Assembly: GCA_951812925.1 (NCBI GenBank)
Contig: OX638370.1
Span: forward strand, 96,052,897-96,116,896
Length of the DNA stretch: 64,000 nt
Direction: 5' to 3'
DNA from: Calliopum simillimum
Lineage: Eukaryota; Arthropoda; Insecta; Diptera; Lauxaniidae
Every line of letters begins with the position of its first letter. Positions within the stretch are counted from its first letter, which is position 1. The notes beneath the pieces were generated by a model that did no database searches, was not told the DNA's origin, and saw only the letters and a program-made list of their open reading frames with translations. This document shows positions 1-10,970 of this stretch, one piece after another. The translations under genes were made by a program, and so were the position numbers.

Positions 1-606
1 GACCGTGGTGCTTCAAAAGACGTGTATAAGATTGTGACAGGTGACGAATCATGGATATATGCGTATGAGCTGGAAACAAAACAGCAATCGACCGTGTGGG
101 TATTTTAAGATGAGCTAAATCCAACAAAAGTTGTTCGTGGAAAAAGAGCAGCGAAGCAAATGGTCGCCTGTTTCTTCGGCCGAATAAGTCATGCGGCCAT
201 TGTTCCACTTTAGCAACGTAGGGCGGTCAATTCTGAGTGGTACACAACCATTTGTTTGCCGGAAGTCTTCGCAGAAATTCGTAAAATCAACCCCCGAAGA
301 CGAATCATTCTCCATCATGACAATGCGAGCTCTCGCACATCTCGTAAAACAGGTGAATTTTTGAGCAGTCAAAACATCGAATTGATAACTCATCCTCCGT
401 ACAGTCCTGATTTGGCACCCAATGACTTCTTCTTGTTCCCGAACATTAAAGGTAAACTGCGTGGTCAACAATTTACGAGCGCCGAAACAGTAGTTGAAGC
501 GTTTAAAAACCATGTTTTGGAGGTGTCTCAAGAGGAATGGGAAAACTGGTTTGAACGAATGCAAAAGTGTATTGATCATCAAGGGGAATATTTTGAAAAA
601 CAATAA
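1..606 (+). pseudogene. mariner transposase, C-terminal part, two stops
   Basis: Cut-and-paste transposase of the Tc1/mariner superfamily. Frame 1 shows the first catalytic Asp in TGDESW, the second in HHDNAS and the third in LAPNDFF, with 34 residues between the last two, which defines mariner. In-frame stops at 106-108 (TAA) and 211-213 (TAG) make it a pseudogene; the frame then stays open to TAA at 604-606. All three catalytic Asp codons are kept, so the decay is by stops rather than loss of the active site. The N-terminal DNA-binding half lies outside the window. Confidence 0.9.
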
Positions 607-671
607 TGTCATTTTCAATTAAAAATGTTTGTTATTATTTGCTATTCCCGAAATAAAAGTAGTGCCCTACG
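1..671 (+). mobile_element. mariner (DD34D) element, 3' part, cut by window edge
   Basis: Right-hand part of a mariner element running in from outside the window. The transposase reading frame is followed by about 65 bp of 3' sequence ending in a terminal repeat (reads CGTAGGGCACTACTTTTATT on the minus strand) and a TA at 672-673, the expected target duplication. The terminus resembles those of the mariners at 5156-6431 and 16705-17975, so all three belong to one lineage. Confidence 0.88.
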
Positions 672-673
672 TA

Positions 674-2304
674 ACTTTACTTCAATGGATGATGTCTTGG
701 AAAGTAATGATCCAATTGAAAAAGTTATAGTTTAAGTTTGAAGAGGAAGATCAGGTCTATTGAATGCCGTAAACTATACTACTTTCTGAATATATACGCC
801 ATATGTCTGAAAATAGCGTTTTCTGCACATTAAATCATGGATAACTCGGAACTCAGTCGTTATAGGAAAAAACCAGATTCGGAATCAGCGACCATGAATT
901 AGTAAAAAAAAATTTTCGAGATCAAATTCAGATTGGTTTCCTCTCGACTTGTTGCACTGTGTAATTGTGTACCTTTCTCGAAAAATCAAGTTTTTAATTA
1001 TGACAATTTGTGCAGCAAATACATTTATTTTTTCGTTACTAAAAATGCCATTTTTATAAGTAAATTTTTAACATGAAGGTCTGCAGCATTAAGTAATAAT
1101 AATTCGAAATGTGTTTATGAGCTGTCTCATCAACCATTTACCGTAACTTTTGTGTTGGCCTCTTGTACTTAAAAATCTTCATTGGCAGAAGGACTATTTT
1201 GATGGCAATAAAATAAAATTTATGGTTTATGGGTTAAGGCTTTAACTAATGTTTATTTTTGATTTAAATATTCGGAATATTTATGAGACAAAATGCTTTA
1301 AAAAATTGCAGTTCAGCCATACAAAAACATTAATAAAAGTCCAAACGAAAATTAATTTCGAAAATTTTGTTTACTTTGAACCATTGCGTTTTAACGCCTC
1401 ACTTTTAAGAGGTTAATTAGTTTTGTACGTTTTTTGTGATCTCTACTTAAAACGGGAAATAATTTAAACATTATTGCACAATTTAAAATCTTTCAATTTC
1501 AATATCCACCCAATGTATGTATTCGTAGCCTAAGATCACGATCGAGCTGTTAACATACTGAGATGCTGTCAGTAAATTGCTCAACAGCAAAGTGTTGATG
1601 TTAAGATTTTATGGTAATAAAAACTTAAATTTATTACAAAGTAAAATTGCAACTTTGTTTTTATTCAAAATAATAAGCATTACAACTTAACATATAATAT
1701 CAATATATATGTACTTATGTATGAAATAGGGTGGAACGAAACGAAAATGTGAATAAGTTAGCCTCCCTATTCGTAAAAATAGGGATCTAGATCAGACATT
1801 GGTTTCAAAATATAATGATTTGGCTAACACCAATACTGATATAGAATTTATGACGTCTTCATAAAAAATAGAATCGCCCAATGGTCAAAATTTTATCACA
1901 AATACATTTAATAACTTTGGTACTTTTTGGACAGTTTTAGTACTTTTTTTGCTATTTGGTACAAAATAGAAAAGCTGATTCATTATCCCTGGTACAATGA
2001 CAAATGTGAAACGAAAAGAAAACAAAAAAACATGAAGTCAGTGTCAGTTAGGTTTTTGTCTTACTCTTTGTGCTGTATCCTCTTTTCAGCTATGTGTGAC
2101 AGTGTTTTTAATCGTTGTCAATATTGTAAGTTTTGCTCTTAATTTTACCTGGCTTAATGCCAAAATATCAAAATAATTTTAACTTTGTGCACATTTGCAT
2201 ACAAATACCTTTCTAATGGTGTATTATTCAAAGTCGTGCTCCGTTTCTAACATAGTAAAAACTGTAGGACAAATTTTCGTCTTACGTATTAATGTATAGA
2301 TAAT
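674..2304. other. Non-coding; holds a copy of a dispersed repeat
   Basis: No gene recognised; the 71-codon ORF at 1927-2142 looks like chance. About 690-970 is a diverged copy of a repeat also seen at 35.9-36.2 kb (shared phrases TAATGATCCAATTG and GAAGATCAGG) and partly at 10.2-10.4 kb (shared TTGTTGCACTGTGT). The rest is AT-rich unique-looking sequence. Confidence 0.6.
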
Positions 2305-2997
2305 TGGGTCTAGAAGTAAGTTTCCAGCGTTTTTTTTTTTTCCAAAATTTGAGGCGTTATTGTGAAAAAGTGGTTGCATATTTTTTATTCAAAGTATTTT
2401 TCATCGGAAGCTATATCTTTTTCCCAATTTTGTGTCAATTTATGAATTCTGGATCAAAAAAATGTCTCGTCTTTTAAGCCCTACAACGAACCAAGCCAAT
2501 TTTTGATTCCCTCGACTAGTGAAGCGTTCTGCATCAATCGAAACAATTGGTAGTCGGATGGCGCTAAGTCTGGACTATAAAGAGGATGAGGCTAAATTTC
2601 CCATTCGTAGTTTACCACACCTTTCTGATCTCACCATATACAGAACATGACATACGTGAATATTTCACTTTGTCGTCAATTTGGTCGGCTCGCCGGACTT
2701 GGCTTATGTTTTTTTTGCATTAAGGATTATCATAAATTCAATTTTCTTCACCAGTGACAATATGAGGCAAAAACGACTACTTTTTATGTCGATCCAGCAA
2801 CGCTCTAGCAAATTACGCTTATTTGGCTCAAAACATGCCATGATTTCGCTCGAAAAAATATACGACGCCGATAGAAATGTACAAATATAATGATGCAATG
2901 TTGTTGACAGATGCCTAAGCTTTCAATATGGCACATGAGATCTGACATTTCTGACCGCCATCTTTTGTAAATCACTGGAAACTAACTTCAAGACCCA
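2305..2997 (-). mobile_element. Second mariner lineage, internally deleted and frameshifted
   Basis: Ends form an imperfect inverted repeat of about 22-25 bp (TGGGTCTAGAAGTAAG at left; right end reads TGGGTCTTGAAGTTAG on the minus strand). On the minus strand broken frames show TGEENWIYDNP near 2740-2760, matching the first catalytic block of mellifera-type mariners, and YSPDLAPSDYQLF near 2540-2590, the third block. At about 690 bp it is half the usual 1.3 kb; the N-terminus and the second Asp region are missing. Non-functional remnant. Confidence 0.75.
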
Positions 2998-2999
2998 TA

Positions 3000-3699
3000 C
3001 ACAGAGCGAAGAAAAAAAGCAAAACTTGCGTTGCTAAATGAGTTTCTACTACGTTCGTGAGTGTTTTAACTACGTTTCGTTGCTGATTTGGATTTAACAA
3101 CGCTCCAAGATCATATTTGTATGGCGCGTTGCTAAATCACTCACGAACGTGGTTGAAACTTATTTAGCAACGCAGGTTGCTAAGCGTTGTTAAATCCAAA
3201 ACAGCAACGAAACGTAGTCAAAACACCACCAAACGTAGTTAAATTCAAATCAGCAACGAAACGTAGTCAAAATACACACAAACGTAGTAGAAGCTCATTT
3301 CAAAACAAATAGACTTTCAGTCAACCTCACAATAATGATGGCAGTGGCTGAGTTCGTTAACATCTGCATCTATCACACGACAGGATCCAGGTTCAAATCT
3401 CCCCCAATACCAAATAAAAAAATATTTATTTGAAGCAAAAATTGAAAATTAAAAAAGAAAATAATATCGTTTCATTGTTGTTGACAGGAAAGAATAGAAT
3501 TTAAAAAATAATAAAAACAAATGAATTTTTTTTTTGTGCTTTATTTAGCAACACGCGTTGTTAAATCTCTCGCAAACGTAGTTGAAACTCATTTAGCAAC
3601 GTTAAAACTACTACGAACGAGCCATGCTCAAAATTTGGATCGTAACGTTGTTAAAATAACCACGTTTCTGCCACTTCTGACAATGTTGTTTTCTCTGTG
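3000..3699. mobile_element. CACAGAG-ended TA-target element, copy A
   Basis: Bounded by CACAGAG at left and CTCTGTG at right, each flanked by TA (2998-2999, 3700-3701), so the target duplication is TA. No ORF. The interior is packed with variants of one word in both orientations (CAACGAAACGTAGT, TTGCTAAAT, CTCACGAACGTGGTTGAAAC). A tRNA-like segment lies at 3345-3399. The same element recurs at 36236-36919 with the same order of parts. It starts exactly where the mariner remnant ends, sharing its TA. Confidence 0.82.
3339..3408 (+). other. tRNA-like module with A-box and B-box
   Basis: TGGCTGAGTTC (3345-3355) fits the RNA polymerase III A-box and GGTTCAAATC (3390-3399) the B-box, about 45 bp apart as in tRNA genes. 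The segment does not fold into an obvious complete cloverleaf by eye. It lies inside a TA-flanked element and is conserved at the matching place of copy B, so it is probably a captured SINE/tRNA fragment rather than a working tRNA gene. Confidence 0.5.
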
Positions 3700-3701
3700 T
3701 A

Positions 3702-4350
3702 TAGTACCAACTAAAACTATACTTCAAATAATGTTTTGAGTTTATTTCCAAAGGTCTAAATATCTGCGTGTAAAAATTATTTCGATTCAGATTAATGGGG
3801 TTTTGAAGAAAAAGACTAGAAAGTATCGAAAACCTTTTTTTTTACTTTTATGTAGGGATAACTCAAATATCTGACGTGATAAAATGATTCTGCGGTTGGA
3901 TTCGAATTCAGCATTGAACAATACGTCGAAAACAACTATCTACACAGTAACAGTATTTTGAGGCATATTTGAAGTTATACACAATCAATAAACTTTTTTA
4001 TTCAAGATTTTTAATTGAATCATTACTTTCTGGGCTAATGGGCTCGTAAACGAAAGAAAAAAAAAAAAAAAATAAAAACACCCTAATACATATGTAAACC
4101 CTTAGCCAAATCATGTATGTATGTGTAGATATTTAGATTAGGTAACATTTTGCAAGATCTGCTGGTAAGATAAATTGATCAATCGTATACAACTCAGTAC
4201 CTACCTACATACAATTCAAACGTGACGAATTTTTAATTCGCTAATAATAAGTGAGACATTCGTTTCGACAATAAACGGACAGTTCAGACAGAGTTAACGT
4301 AATCGTAATAGATTAAAATGTGATATATAAACTTTCATTTCAACATGACT
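3702..4350. other. Non-coding AT-rich spacer
   Basis: No gene. 3780-3960 faintly resembles the dispersed repeat best seen at 23.7-24.0 and 62.9-63.2 kb. A long A-run lies at 4053-4070. Nothing else stands out. Confidence 0.5.
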
Positions 4351-4597
4351 ACCAAAGGGTTAGCATAGGTTAGCATTTAATTGTAATATGTACTGTCGTA
4401 TTTTTTAATCATCATTGTTTTTTCCATGAATACAATGAATGCATAATGATGAAAATGTGTTTCGAATTAAAGTTGCACACATTGCTTAGCACTTGAGCTA
4501 CTGCTAAGTAATGAGTGTATGAGCATTAGCTAACCTATGCTTTGCTTTGCGCGGATAATAACTGCAATTTTCTAATGCTAACACTAAGCCCTTGGGT
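4351..4597. mobile_element. Short foldback (MITE-like) element
   Basis: Left end ACCAAAGGGTTAGCATAGG pairs with the right end, which reads ACCCAAGGGCTTAGTGTTAG on the other strand. A second pair inside, GCATAGGTTAGCAT near 4363 and its complement GCATTAGCTAACCTATGC at 4523-4540, nests within. About 247 bp and no coding capacity. The target duplication is not clear. Confidence 0.55.
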
Positions 4598-5019
4598 CAA
4601 AATCTCATAATTTGTGTTTGTTAAGCCATAGCATTTAAGTATTAACACTTGTTTATGAGATATTCTAGAAAAAGGTATTAAATTATATTGGCAATAATAA
4701 TTAATTGTTAGCATATGACCGGAAATTAAAGTTTGTTGATAATCGCTTAAAAGAGCTTAAAATTATAGACTATGATTATGTTCCGTATGTTTGTACTTAG
4801 GGAACATTTAAAATGATTTTAACCTTTGGCAGATTATGATAAAAGCAAATATTGAAGAAAAATTTAAAAAAAATAGAGTTTTATATAATAATAGCTGTTT
4901 TACCCGGCGTTGCTCGGGTTTTGATAAAAAGCAAGAAAGTACTAAAAAAGTTAATAACGAAAACTGTTTTAAAAATACTACACAGAGCCAACTCGACAAC
5001 ATAAAATAGAACAAAAGTA

Positions 5020-5086
5020 AGAAGATATCTCTATGGTTTTCTCTAAAAAAAAAACGTCACATCAAAACCATAGAGAAAATCTTCTT
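5020..5086. repeat. Hairpin-forming inverted repeat
   Basis: About 22 bp at 5020-5040 pairs with 5064-5086 with two mismatches, around an A-rich loop. It is part of the word-repeat interior of the surrounding element. Confidence 0.7.
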
Positions 5087-5155
5087 AAAATTTCTGTTGC
5101 CATTTATATGAAAACCTTGTAATATTAAGAAGAAATCTCATCGTTTTCAATACTA

Positions 5156-6431
5156 CGTGGGCTGCTATATATATTTCTGGCCTAATATGAAAATGCGAAT
5201 ATTTACCATCAAAAATGGTTTTATTGTTTTTCAAAGTATTCTCCAGCATGATTTATACTCTTTTGCATGCGCTTAAACCAATTGACGAAGCACTTTTTCC
5301 ACTCCGATTGAGACACCTCCAAAACATAGTTTTTGAACGCTTCAACAGCATCTTCTGGCGACGAAAATCGTTGACCGCGCATTTTTTTCTTGATGTGCGG
5401 GGATAAAAAGAAGCCATTGGGTCCCAAGTCAGGGCTGTACGGCGGATGACCCATCAATTCGACGTTTTGGCCCGTCAAAAAGGCGCTGGTTTGAGCCGAT
5501 GTGCGAGAGCTCGCATTGTCATGGTGAACAATGATTCGTCTTCTCTTGTTCGTTTATCGAATTTCTCCGAAGACAAACAAATTGTGGTGTACCACTCAGA
5601 ATTGACCGTCCTACGTTGCTCAAGCGGAACAGTCGCCACATGACCAGTTTTGCCGAAGAAACAGGCGACCATTTGCTTCGAAGTGCTTCTTCTACGAACA
5701 ACATTCGTTGGATTTGGCTCGTCTTCGAAAATCCACACGGTCGATTGCTGTTTTGTTTCGGGCTCATACGCATAGCTCCATGATTCGTCACCTGTGACGA
5801 TCTTACAAACGTACCGCGATCGTATTTTTTCAACATTTCTTTGCACCAATCGACACGGGACTTTTTTTGAGCGATTGTCAAATTGTGCGGGATCCAATGA
5901 GAACAAATCTTTTTTACGGCCAGGTGTTCATGCAATATCGAATGTATGTTGGCGGGAGAAATGCTCAAGGATGCCTCTATTTCACGGTATGTCACATGAC
6001 GATCTTGCATTATCAGTTCACGCACGGCATCAATGTTCTTTGGCACAACGGCCGTTTTTGGACGACCTTCACGGAATTGGTCTTTGAGCGAGCGTCGGCC
6101 ACGATTGAATTCATTAAACCAGTTTTTCACAGTGCTATAGGATGGTGCTTCATCGCCATACAAAGATTTAAGTCCATCAATGCACTCTTGTCGTGATAAT
6201 CCACGTCGAAAGTTGTGAAAAATGATCGCACGAAAATGTTCACGAGTTAGTTCCAATTTTTTTGCCAAACTGATTTTTTCAAGTCACTGTAAACAACACA
6301 AACGTGGTCGTACGTCAAAGCGTTCTGAGTACGTTTATGCTAAAAAATGTCAAACTTTCCAACGAAAATGTCAGATTGCACCTGGCAACACTCAGTGTTG
6401 CCTAGGCCAGAAATATAAATAGCAGCCTACG
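5156..6431 (-). mobile_element. Near full-length mariner (DD34D)
   Basis: A 1276-bp element with about 29-bp terminal inverted repeats (GGCTGCTATATATATTTCTG left; the right end on the other strand differs by one or two bases) and TA duplications at 5154-5155 and 6432-6433. Length and termini are typical of mariner. The transposase runs on the minus strand and is broken. Inserted inside a CACAGAG-ended element. Confidence 0.92.
5221..6268 (-). pseudogene. mariner transposase, full length, two frameshifts
   Basis: Begins MAKKLELTREHF at 6268 and ends EYFEKQ before TAA at 5221-5223. The N-terminal helix-turn-helix region and the WIPHNLT linker are intact in one frame to about residue 150. A frameshift near 5815 moves to the frame holding TGDESWSYAY (first catalytic Asp), and a second near 5500-5520 moves to the C-terminal frame with YSPDLGPNGFF. 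In that motif the third catalytic Asp is Gly (PNG instead of PND), so the enzyme would be dead even with the frames restored. It shares most residues with the 1-606 copy. Confidence 0.9.
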
Positions 6432-6488
6432 TATTTCTTCTTTATTTTATGAGAAATCTTCTTGAGAGGTAATTTTTTGCTCTGTGTA

Positions 6489-6569
6489 TAATGTGACACA
6501 AAACAGATACTCCAATATATTTACATATTTTATTTATTTCCATAAAATTATTACATCTAACATATCAGT
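6489..6569. other. Short AT-rich spacer
   Basis: Links the CACAGAG element to the word array. No feature seen. Confidence 0.4.
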
Positions 6570-7110
6570 TAAAGCCTAAATGTATTGAAAAATATCGGTA
6601 AAAATCCAAAATTATCGAAAAATATTGAAATAAGTATATTGAAGAAATCAGTAAAAGTCGATAAATATCAAAAAACTGCTAAAATATCGGTAAAAGTCTA
6701 AAAGTATTGAAAAATAAAGTCCAAGTGTACAAAGAAGCATTTAAAATAAGTATGTATAGGAAAAGTTCAAAAGTATCGATAAATATTGGAATACATCGAA
6801 GAAATCGGTAAAAGTCCAAGTGTATCGAAAAACATCCAAAAAGGTAAAAGGTCCAAAAGTCTCGAAATACATTGGGTTAATCGGTAAAAGTCCAAATGTA
6901 ACGAAAAACATTTTTTTTTTTTTTTTTTGATAGATTTATATGTAAATCGATCTTTGCAAATATATGACTAAAAGTTCAATTAAAAAAAATCAAGTAACGA
7001 AAAACATTTAAAATATCGGTAAAGTTCCAAAAATGTCAATAACATCCTTAAATCGGTAAAAGTCCAAAAGTATTGGAAAACATTGAACATGGAAAATATT
7101 GGAAAACGTT
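6570..7110. repeat. Degenerate direct word array (TCGGTAAAAGTCCAAA)
   Basis: About ten diverged copies of a word close to ATCGGTAAAAGTCCAAAAGT followed by ATCGAAAAACAT, at irregular 35-60 bp spacing and all in one orientation, with a T-run and unrelated bases in the middle. An old tandem repeat or the interior of a word-repeat element whose ends are not found. Confidence 0.65.
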
Positions 7111-7993
7111 CAACGAGTCTTTTCGAATGATTAACCGAATAACGTACATTTCATATACGAACAAAAATATTTTTATTTTTTTTTTGGAAACTATCTGGTT
7201 TCTTTTCTGATTTATTGCTTCTATTGCAATTTTTGATTATATATTATCACTAAATTGTCTTTCAAGTTCTCAGAAGCTTTTTATTTTAAGGAAAAATTTT
7301 TCGCAATTTGACGCAGCAGTAGCATTTTTTCTGAAATATAAAGTTATTCATTACAATTTATAACTTAATATGAAGATATTCATGAAAATAATTACAGGGC
7401 ATAAGCACTTTAAGAATTTATGTGGGTGGTTAAAAGTAATTGCAGTGTTTGCCGTTGCTGTTAGTGATACCATGAGTATAACAGATGTTGCTGTCACACA
7501 GATGGCGCTGTCGGACGTACAATTCTGCAGTTTAATCATGATTTTCGTTTTATTTTTAAATGCAAAGTGCAGTAATCTTATGCAGTTGAATTAAATTGCA
7601 TTAAAATAAAATAAATAAAAAACAATTCCAAACAAATGCTGGAAAAAAGACAAGAAATTTCTATTTGTAATTGTCTATCTGCAACCAAAAATTTCCTGAA
7701 AGAGGTTTGTCAAGTTTGTTTACGAAAGATAAACAAAAATAAACGAATAAATAAATAGCGTGGATTTTAAACCTGTTTTAATTAAAAGCGAAAAATGCGT
7801 GGCGATGATTCAGGTTTCAATAAATATCTGGAACCTATAAATAAAAGTCAAAGTGTCAAAGTGTGTGGAGAAACAGAAAATATGAATGAACATTTTCACT
7901 CTGTATCATTAAGGGGAGTTACCGTTTTTAAAAGTTCGAGTATAACTAATAAGGCACTGACGGAAGTAATGTTCTCCGACGTCATATGCTAGA
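7111..7993. other. Mostly unassigned; small unrecognised ORF 7795-7992
   Basis: No recognised gene. The 65-codon ORF beginning MRGDDSGFNKYLEP at 7795 has balanced composition and ends just before the DD41D insertion; the sequence beyond that transposon also has protein-like stretches. I cannot name a family. It may be an old coding relic split by the transposon. Confidence 0.35.
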
Positions 7994-7995
7994 TA

Positions 7996-8907
7996 CAGGG
8001 TGGGCCATTTAAAGTGGAAGCATTTGTTTCTGAAAAAAATATATGAAAAAAAAACTTTTATTTATTTTCATTTCGATTTTAATTATTTTGGTTCAAGGAG
8101 ATATGTTACAGCTATTTTTTGAAAATGATATCGCGTAAATGGCCACCTTTGGCCTTGAGTACAAAATGTGCCCTTTTTTCGGCGTTTTCCATCGTTTTGG
8201 CCAATGTATCGGTCGATATGGCGGCGATTTCACGTCGCATGTTGTCTTTGAGTTGAGCTATGGTCCTTGGTTTATCAGCGTATACCTTGGATTTCAAATA
8301 GCCCCATCAAAAAAGTCTGGTGGCGGGTGATCTCGGGGGCCAGTCAAAATCACCGTTTTTCGATATGACTCGTCCGGGGAACAATGGTCGTAACAAATCG
8401 ATTGTTAGTCGAGCTGTATGGCATGTTGCACCGTCCTGTTGAAACCAGAAGCCATTCAAACCATTTTCATGAACAATGGGCATAACAAAATCATTTATCA
8501 TGGCTCGATAACGGTCGCCATTAACAGTTTTCGTTGCTCCATCATCGTCTTCGAAAAAATAGGGACCAATGACCATATCCGCACAAACACCACACCAAAC
8601 TGTAACTTTTTGGTCATATAGAGGCTGTTCCTCAATTAATTGAGGGTTTTCAGTGGCATAGAACCGACAATTTTGCTTATTAACGCATCCATTTAACGTG
8701 AAATGTACCTCGTCTGACATGATGATTTTTGAATGTTATTTTGAATGTAAAGCTGAACGATTGCAGCGCGTTCTTTTGGTGTGTACTGTTCCATGGTAAA
8801 ATTGTATTGGAATGACGCTTCCAACGCGGTATGTCATTAGTCGATCTGACAATTCTGTCAAAAGTTATTGGGTTGCCCGATGCTTCCACTTTAAATGGCC
8901 CACCCTG
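7996..8907 (-). mobile_element. DD41D Tc1/mariner-superfamily transposon, internally deleted
   Basis: Perfect 28-bp terminal inverted repeats starting CAGGGTGGGCCATTTAAAG, flanked by TA at 7994-7995 and 8908-8909. At 912 bp it is shorter than a full 1.2-1.3 kb element. The perfect ends suggest a fairly young insertion. Confidence 0.92.
8112..8794 (-). pseudogene. DD41D transposase, deleted and interrupted
   Basis: Starts MEQYTPKERAAIVQLY at 8794. An internal deletion then joins residue ~24 directly to the first catalytic block (SDEVHFTLNG), removing most of the helix-turn-helix region. The second catalytic Asp is in QQDGATCHT. The third block, normally PLDFFLWG, is damaged: a short deletion and a TGA fall just before WGYLKSKVY, and the C-terminus ends RDIIFKK at 8112. 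Spacing rebuilt from family knowledge (41 residues between the last two Asp) places it in the DD41D (rosa-like) group. Confidence 0.85.
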
Positions 8908-8909
8908 TA

Positions 8910-10190
8910 TATAGAAACTAATGAAATTATATTCCCTACCATAGCAGCTATTGCGGCAATGTTTCCTCCGGAGTACAAGTATATAAATTACAATAGATGC
9001 TTAATGAGGACATTTTTGAATAGGTACGATCCAGTCGCAGGCCGATAGAAATTTTGCAAAAACTCAAATTGGATTAGCTGAATTTTATGCAAATTTTAGT
9101 AAAAGTGTCCTTGTCCCTAAAGTATACGAAACGATGCAGAAAGAGGATTTTTACCCCCTAATACTATAATATACCGAATAAGGTGAGTTACTGATTTTCA
9201 ACAGGTTATACCTTAAAAGGACCTTAAGACAGGAACTGAAACTATATTTACAAACATTGCTGTTGGAGTGAGAAGTGGGCACGGGCCGTTTTTTTTATTG
9301 TGGCCCGTGGACCTTTATCGTTTCGCGACGGGCTCGGGCCTTGAAATCGAGTTTTGTGCGGGATTTAGCCTAACCAATAAGTACCTAAAAATTCTTTTTA
9401 AATCATAAAAAATGTGTACAGGCCTGGACTTTTTTTGTAAATGCTTGTTCCATGTCTGTGCCAGGCCGGAATGAAGGCTAAAGTCAAAGCCAGTTCTTGA
9501 TCAAGAGCATCAATCGGCTGTTAATTTTGAGTAATTTTTAGTCACTCACTCACTCGTCATGGCTTTTGAGATCAGAAGGTTCCGATGAAATCATATTGTA
9601 CAGAATTCTAAAAAGGCTACTAGAAGAGTCAATTACAACAAGAAAACCCAATTTATATTTATTAAGAGTATCATATCATATCAATCGGATATTTTTCATA
9701 GAGAGTTTACCCCTTAAATCCGATATTCTTTATCCTCGAAGATTGAGTCAACCACGGATAATTGAGGTAAATATTTGAATCATCGATGTAGTTTTTTATG
9801 ATAAATATTCGTGTTCTGTTGAATCCAAGAACAATATTAAATAGTCCATTCCAATAAAATATACAAAGAAAGGGTCCGGCAAATATACTTCAAAATATTG
9901 ACATCCACTGAATAGAAAAATTGCAGCGTTTTTGAATTAAAATGTGTAATGCTTGCAGGACCAAGAGTTAGAGTTATGGAGTTGACTCCATCGTCCCAAG
10001 GAGTGAAAAATGTTCTTTAATAATCACATACAGGGTGGAGAGCACCATTAGCAAAATATCAGAAATTTTCCACTGGAGCTGGATAGAAAGTTTTTATGTT
10101 AAAGCGTAAAAAAAATATTTTTATGCTCGCCACAACTTTGAATATCCACAATTTCCATAATTGTAAGGTTTTGTTAAGTGTATTTTTGAA
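8910..10190. other. Unassigned; protein-like fragments near 8917-9165
   Basis: Directly right of the DD41D insertion, frames reading IIFPTIAAIAAMFPPEY (to a stop at 9048) and, in a neighbouring frame, AKTQIGLAEFYANF look like decayed protein. The family is not recognised. A GC-rich patch lies at 9275-9365. A TACAGGGTGG motif at 10025, resembling TA-element ends, has no partner. No other gene. Confidence 0.35.
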
Positions 10191-10400
10191 TCAGAAAAAA
10201 AAAAAAAAAACACTGTACAACATGAAATTTTCCAGGAGATCTCGATAACTTTTTATTTGGATGATGAACCTGATAGAGAAAAATGGTTTGCCAGATTCAG
10301 AATCAGCAACGGCAAATGAACAGCAAAATATCGATATGTCCTTAAAAATTGGTTTCTCTCAATTTGTTGCACTGTGTTACTTGTCAAATTATTTTTATAA
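10190..10400. repeat. Dispersed repeat, partial copy
   Basis: Shares AGATTCRGAATCAGC and TTGTTGCACTGTGT with the copy at about 880-960. Diverged, with no clear ends. The ORFs over it (10261-10543) look like chance. Confidence 0.5.
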
Positions 10401-10950
10401 AATTTGTACTAAAACAAAAAAATTTTTTGCATATTCTAATATTTTCAATATTTTTTTGTTTTTTAAATGTTGATATTGTCTTCACTTCACTTCCACCTTC
10501 TAAAATCCCTTCGAACCAAGGACATGTATGGCTCAACAAATAAATTTATATAATGGAAACATAGTCCTTTTCTCAGTGTAAGAAACAGTTTTTATCATGT
10601 TTTTTACTTTGAACTGGTATTCCCCTTAACTCGAAAAAAACTAAATCGATTAAAATTTTGGCAACTTTCACTTTTTCAGGATTTCACTTATTTATATATA
10701 TAAATACATTACATATATAAATATTTTTAAAATTTTACACTTCAGCCAATTATGTATGTAGACACAATACCTATACTTATTTTGACATTTAATTATTGTT
10801 GTCTTTTCTGTTAATAATAAGGCTGAAGGGCAATTTAGCCAGTGCCCTATATTTATACAAGTCATTTTAAATCGATAAACAAATAAACACCAATTATTTT
10901 ATTGAAATAATTAAAAATATAAAAATAAAATAAATACGGATGTCCTACAT
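10401..10950. other. AT-rich spacer
   Basis: No feature seen apart from A/T runs. Confidence 0.4.
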
Positions 10951-10970
10951 TTTTTTCCTTTTCTTTCAGA

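Larger units (their letters stand above)
4981..6486. mobile_element. CACAGAG-ended TA-target element carrying a nested mariner
   Basis: Starts CACAGAGC after TA (4979-4980) and ends GCTCTGTG before TA (6487-6488), the same ends as the elements at 3000 and 36236. The mariner at 5156-6431 is inserted in it; without that insert about 230 bp remain. This remainder holds repeated versions of GAAGATTTCTC in both orientations, near 5020, 5075, 5130 and 6450. Confidence 0.68.

Noticed and set aside
115..618. 167-codon minus ORF
   Set aside because: Antisense of the mariner transposase.
3345..3399. Functional tRNA gene
   Set aside because: Boxes are present but no complete acceptor and anticodon stems could be drawn, and it sits inside a mobile element.
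4900..4925. ACCCGGCGTTGCTCGGGT motif as a named repeat family end
   Set aside because: A short GC hairpin is visible, but I could not tie it to a family from the sequence alone.
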